From positions 1-9,448 of the forward strand of contig CAXBRB010000109.1 of assembly GCA_963977795.1 (NCBI GenBank): a stretch of DNA of 9,448 nt, in the 5' to 3' direction. The stretch comes from Bog-756 sp963977795 (GTDB lineage Bacteria > Actinomycetota > Acidimicrobiia > Acidimicrobiales > RAAP-2). The translations under genes were made by a program, and so were the position numbers. The first letter of the stretch is position 1. Each line of letters opens with the position of its first letter. The notes beneath the pieces were generated by a model. That model was not told the DNA's origin. It did no database searches and worked only from the letters and a program-made list of their open reading frames with translations. This document shows positions 9,373 to 9,448 of this stretch, piece by piece.

Positions 9373-9396
9373 CGGTGCTGCTCCAGTGCCGGTGGC
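9368..9396 (-). repeat. Inverted repeat enclosing the start of the 250-residue protein gene
   Basis: On the minus strand GCCACCGG (9396 down to 9389) pairs perfectly with CCGGTGGC (9375 down to 9368). The spacer can form a further CTG/CAG stem with a GAG apical loop. The 3' arm contains the GTG start codon (9372-9370), and the GGAG ribosome site is at the apex. If transcribed, this hairpin could hide the start codon. Its edge directly abuts the 52-bp palindrome. The regulatory role is an inference. Confidence 0.5.
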
Positions 9397-9448
9397 GGGC
9401 TGGGACCGGACCCCTTCGCCCCGGGGCGAAGGGGTCCGGTCCCAGCCC
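9397..9448. repeat. Perfect 52-bp palindrome at the window end
   Basis: The 26 bases at 9397-9422 (GGGCTGGGAC...CGCCCC) are followed, with no spacer, by their exact reverse complement at 9423-9448 (GGGGCG...CCCAGCCC). A natural terminator hairpin normally has a loop, so a mismatch-free, spacer-free palindrome ending exactly at the last base suggests either an unusual cruciform site or a fold-back at a contig end. It lies upstream of the minus-strand gene starting at 9372. Confidence 0.9.

Overview
The base composition is very high in GC (well above 70% by eye), with GTG starts and TANNNT -10 boxes lying 6 to 9 bases from start codons. A DUF2332 protein, a family I know mainly from actinobacteria, is also present. 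Together these suggest an actinobacterium, most likely of the Acidimicrobiia type; the lineage is an inference. The 5' edge cuts a gene and the 3' edge stops exactly at the end of a perfect palindrome, so the window may be a whole assembly contig.

Layout from left to right. A GNAT acetyltransferase missing its first residues (+, ends 437) converges on metH, the B12-dependent methionine synthase (-, 501-4007), with nested inverted repeats between them. A 171-base divergent region (4008-4178) holds the metH promoter, two inverted repeats and the promoter of a PduO-type ATP:cob(I)alamin adenosyltransferase (+, 4179-4748). This gene is followed after 67 bases by an M17 leucyl aminopeptidase, pepA (+, 4816-6375). 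A DUF2332 protein (-, 6412-7533) converges on pepA and diverges from gpsA, the NAD(P)-dependent glycerol-3-phosphate dehydrogenase (+, 7652-8641). Two 15-bp tandem duplications lie in the DUF2332/gpsA divergent region. gpsA overlaps by 22 bases the 3' end of an unrecognised 250-residue protein (-, 8620-9372). The start codon of that gene lies in a hairpin that abuts a perfect 52-bp palindrome at the window end.

The genes are mostly separate housekeeping functions. The one functional link is cobalamin: MetH uses methylcobalamin, and the divergent neighbour makes adenosylcobalamin from cob(I)alamin. No cobalamin riboswitch is visible between them. GpsA supplies sn-glycerol-3-phosphate for phospholipids, PepA turns over peptides, and the DUF2332 and 250-residue proteins have no known role.

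I found no clear new multi-gene system. The items most worth checking are the terminal palindrome and its neighbouring hairpin, a possible leaderless 12-codon upstream ORF overlapping the adenosyltransferase start, and the doubled 15-bp repeats upstream of gpsA.
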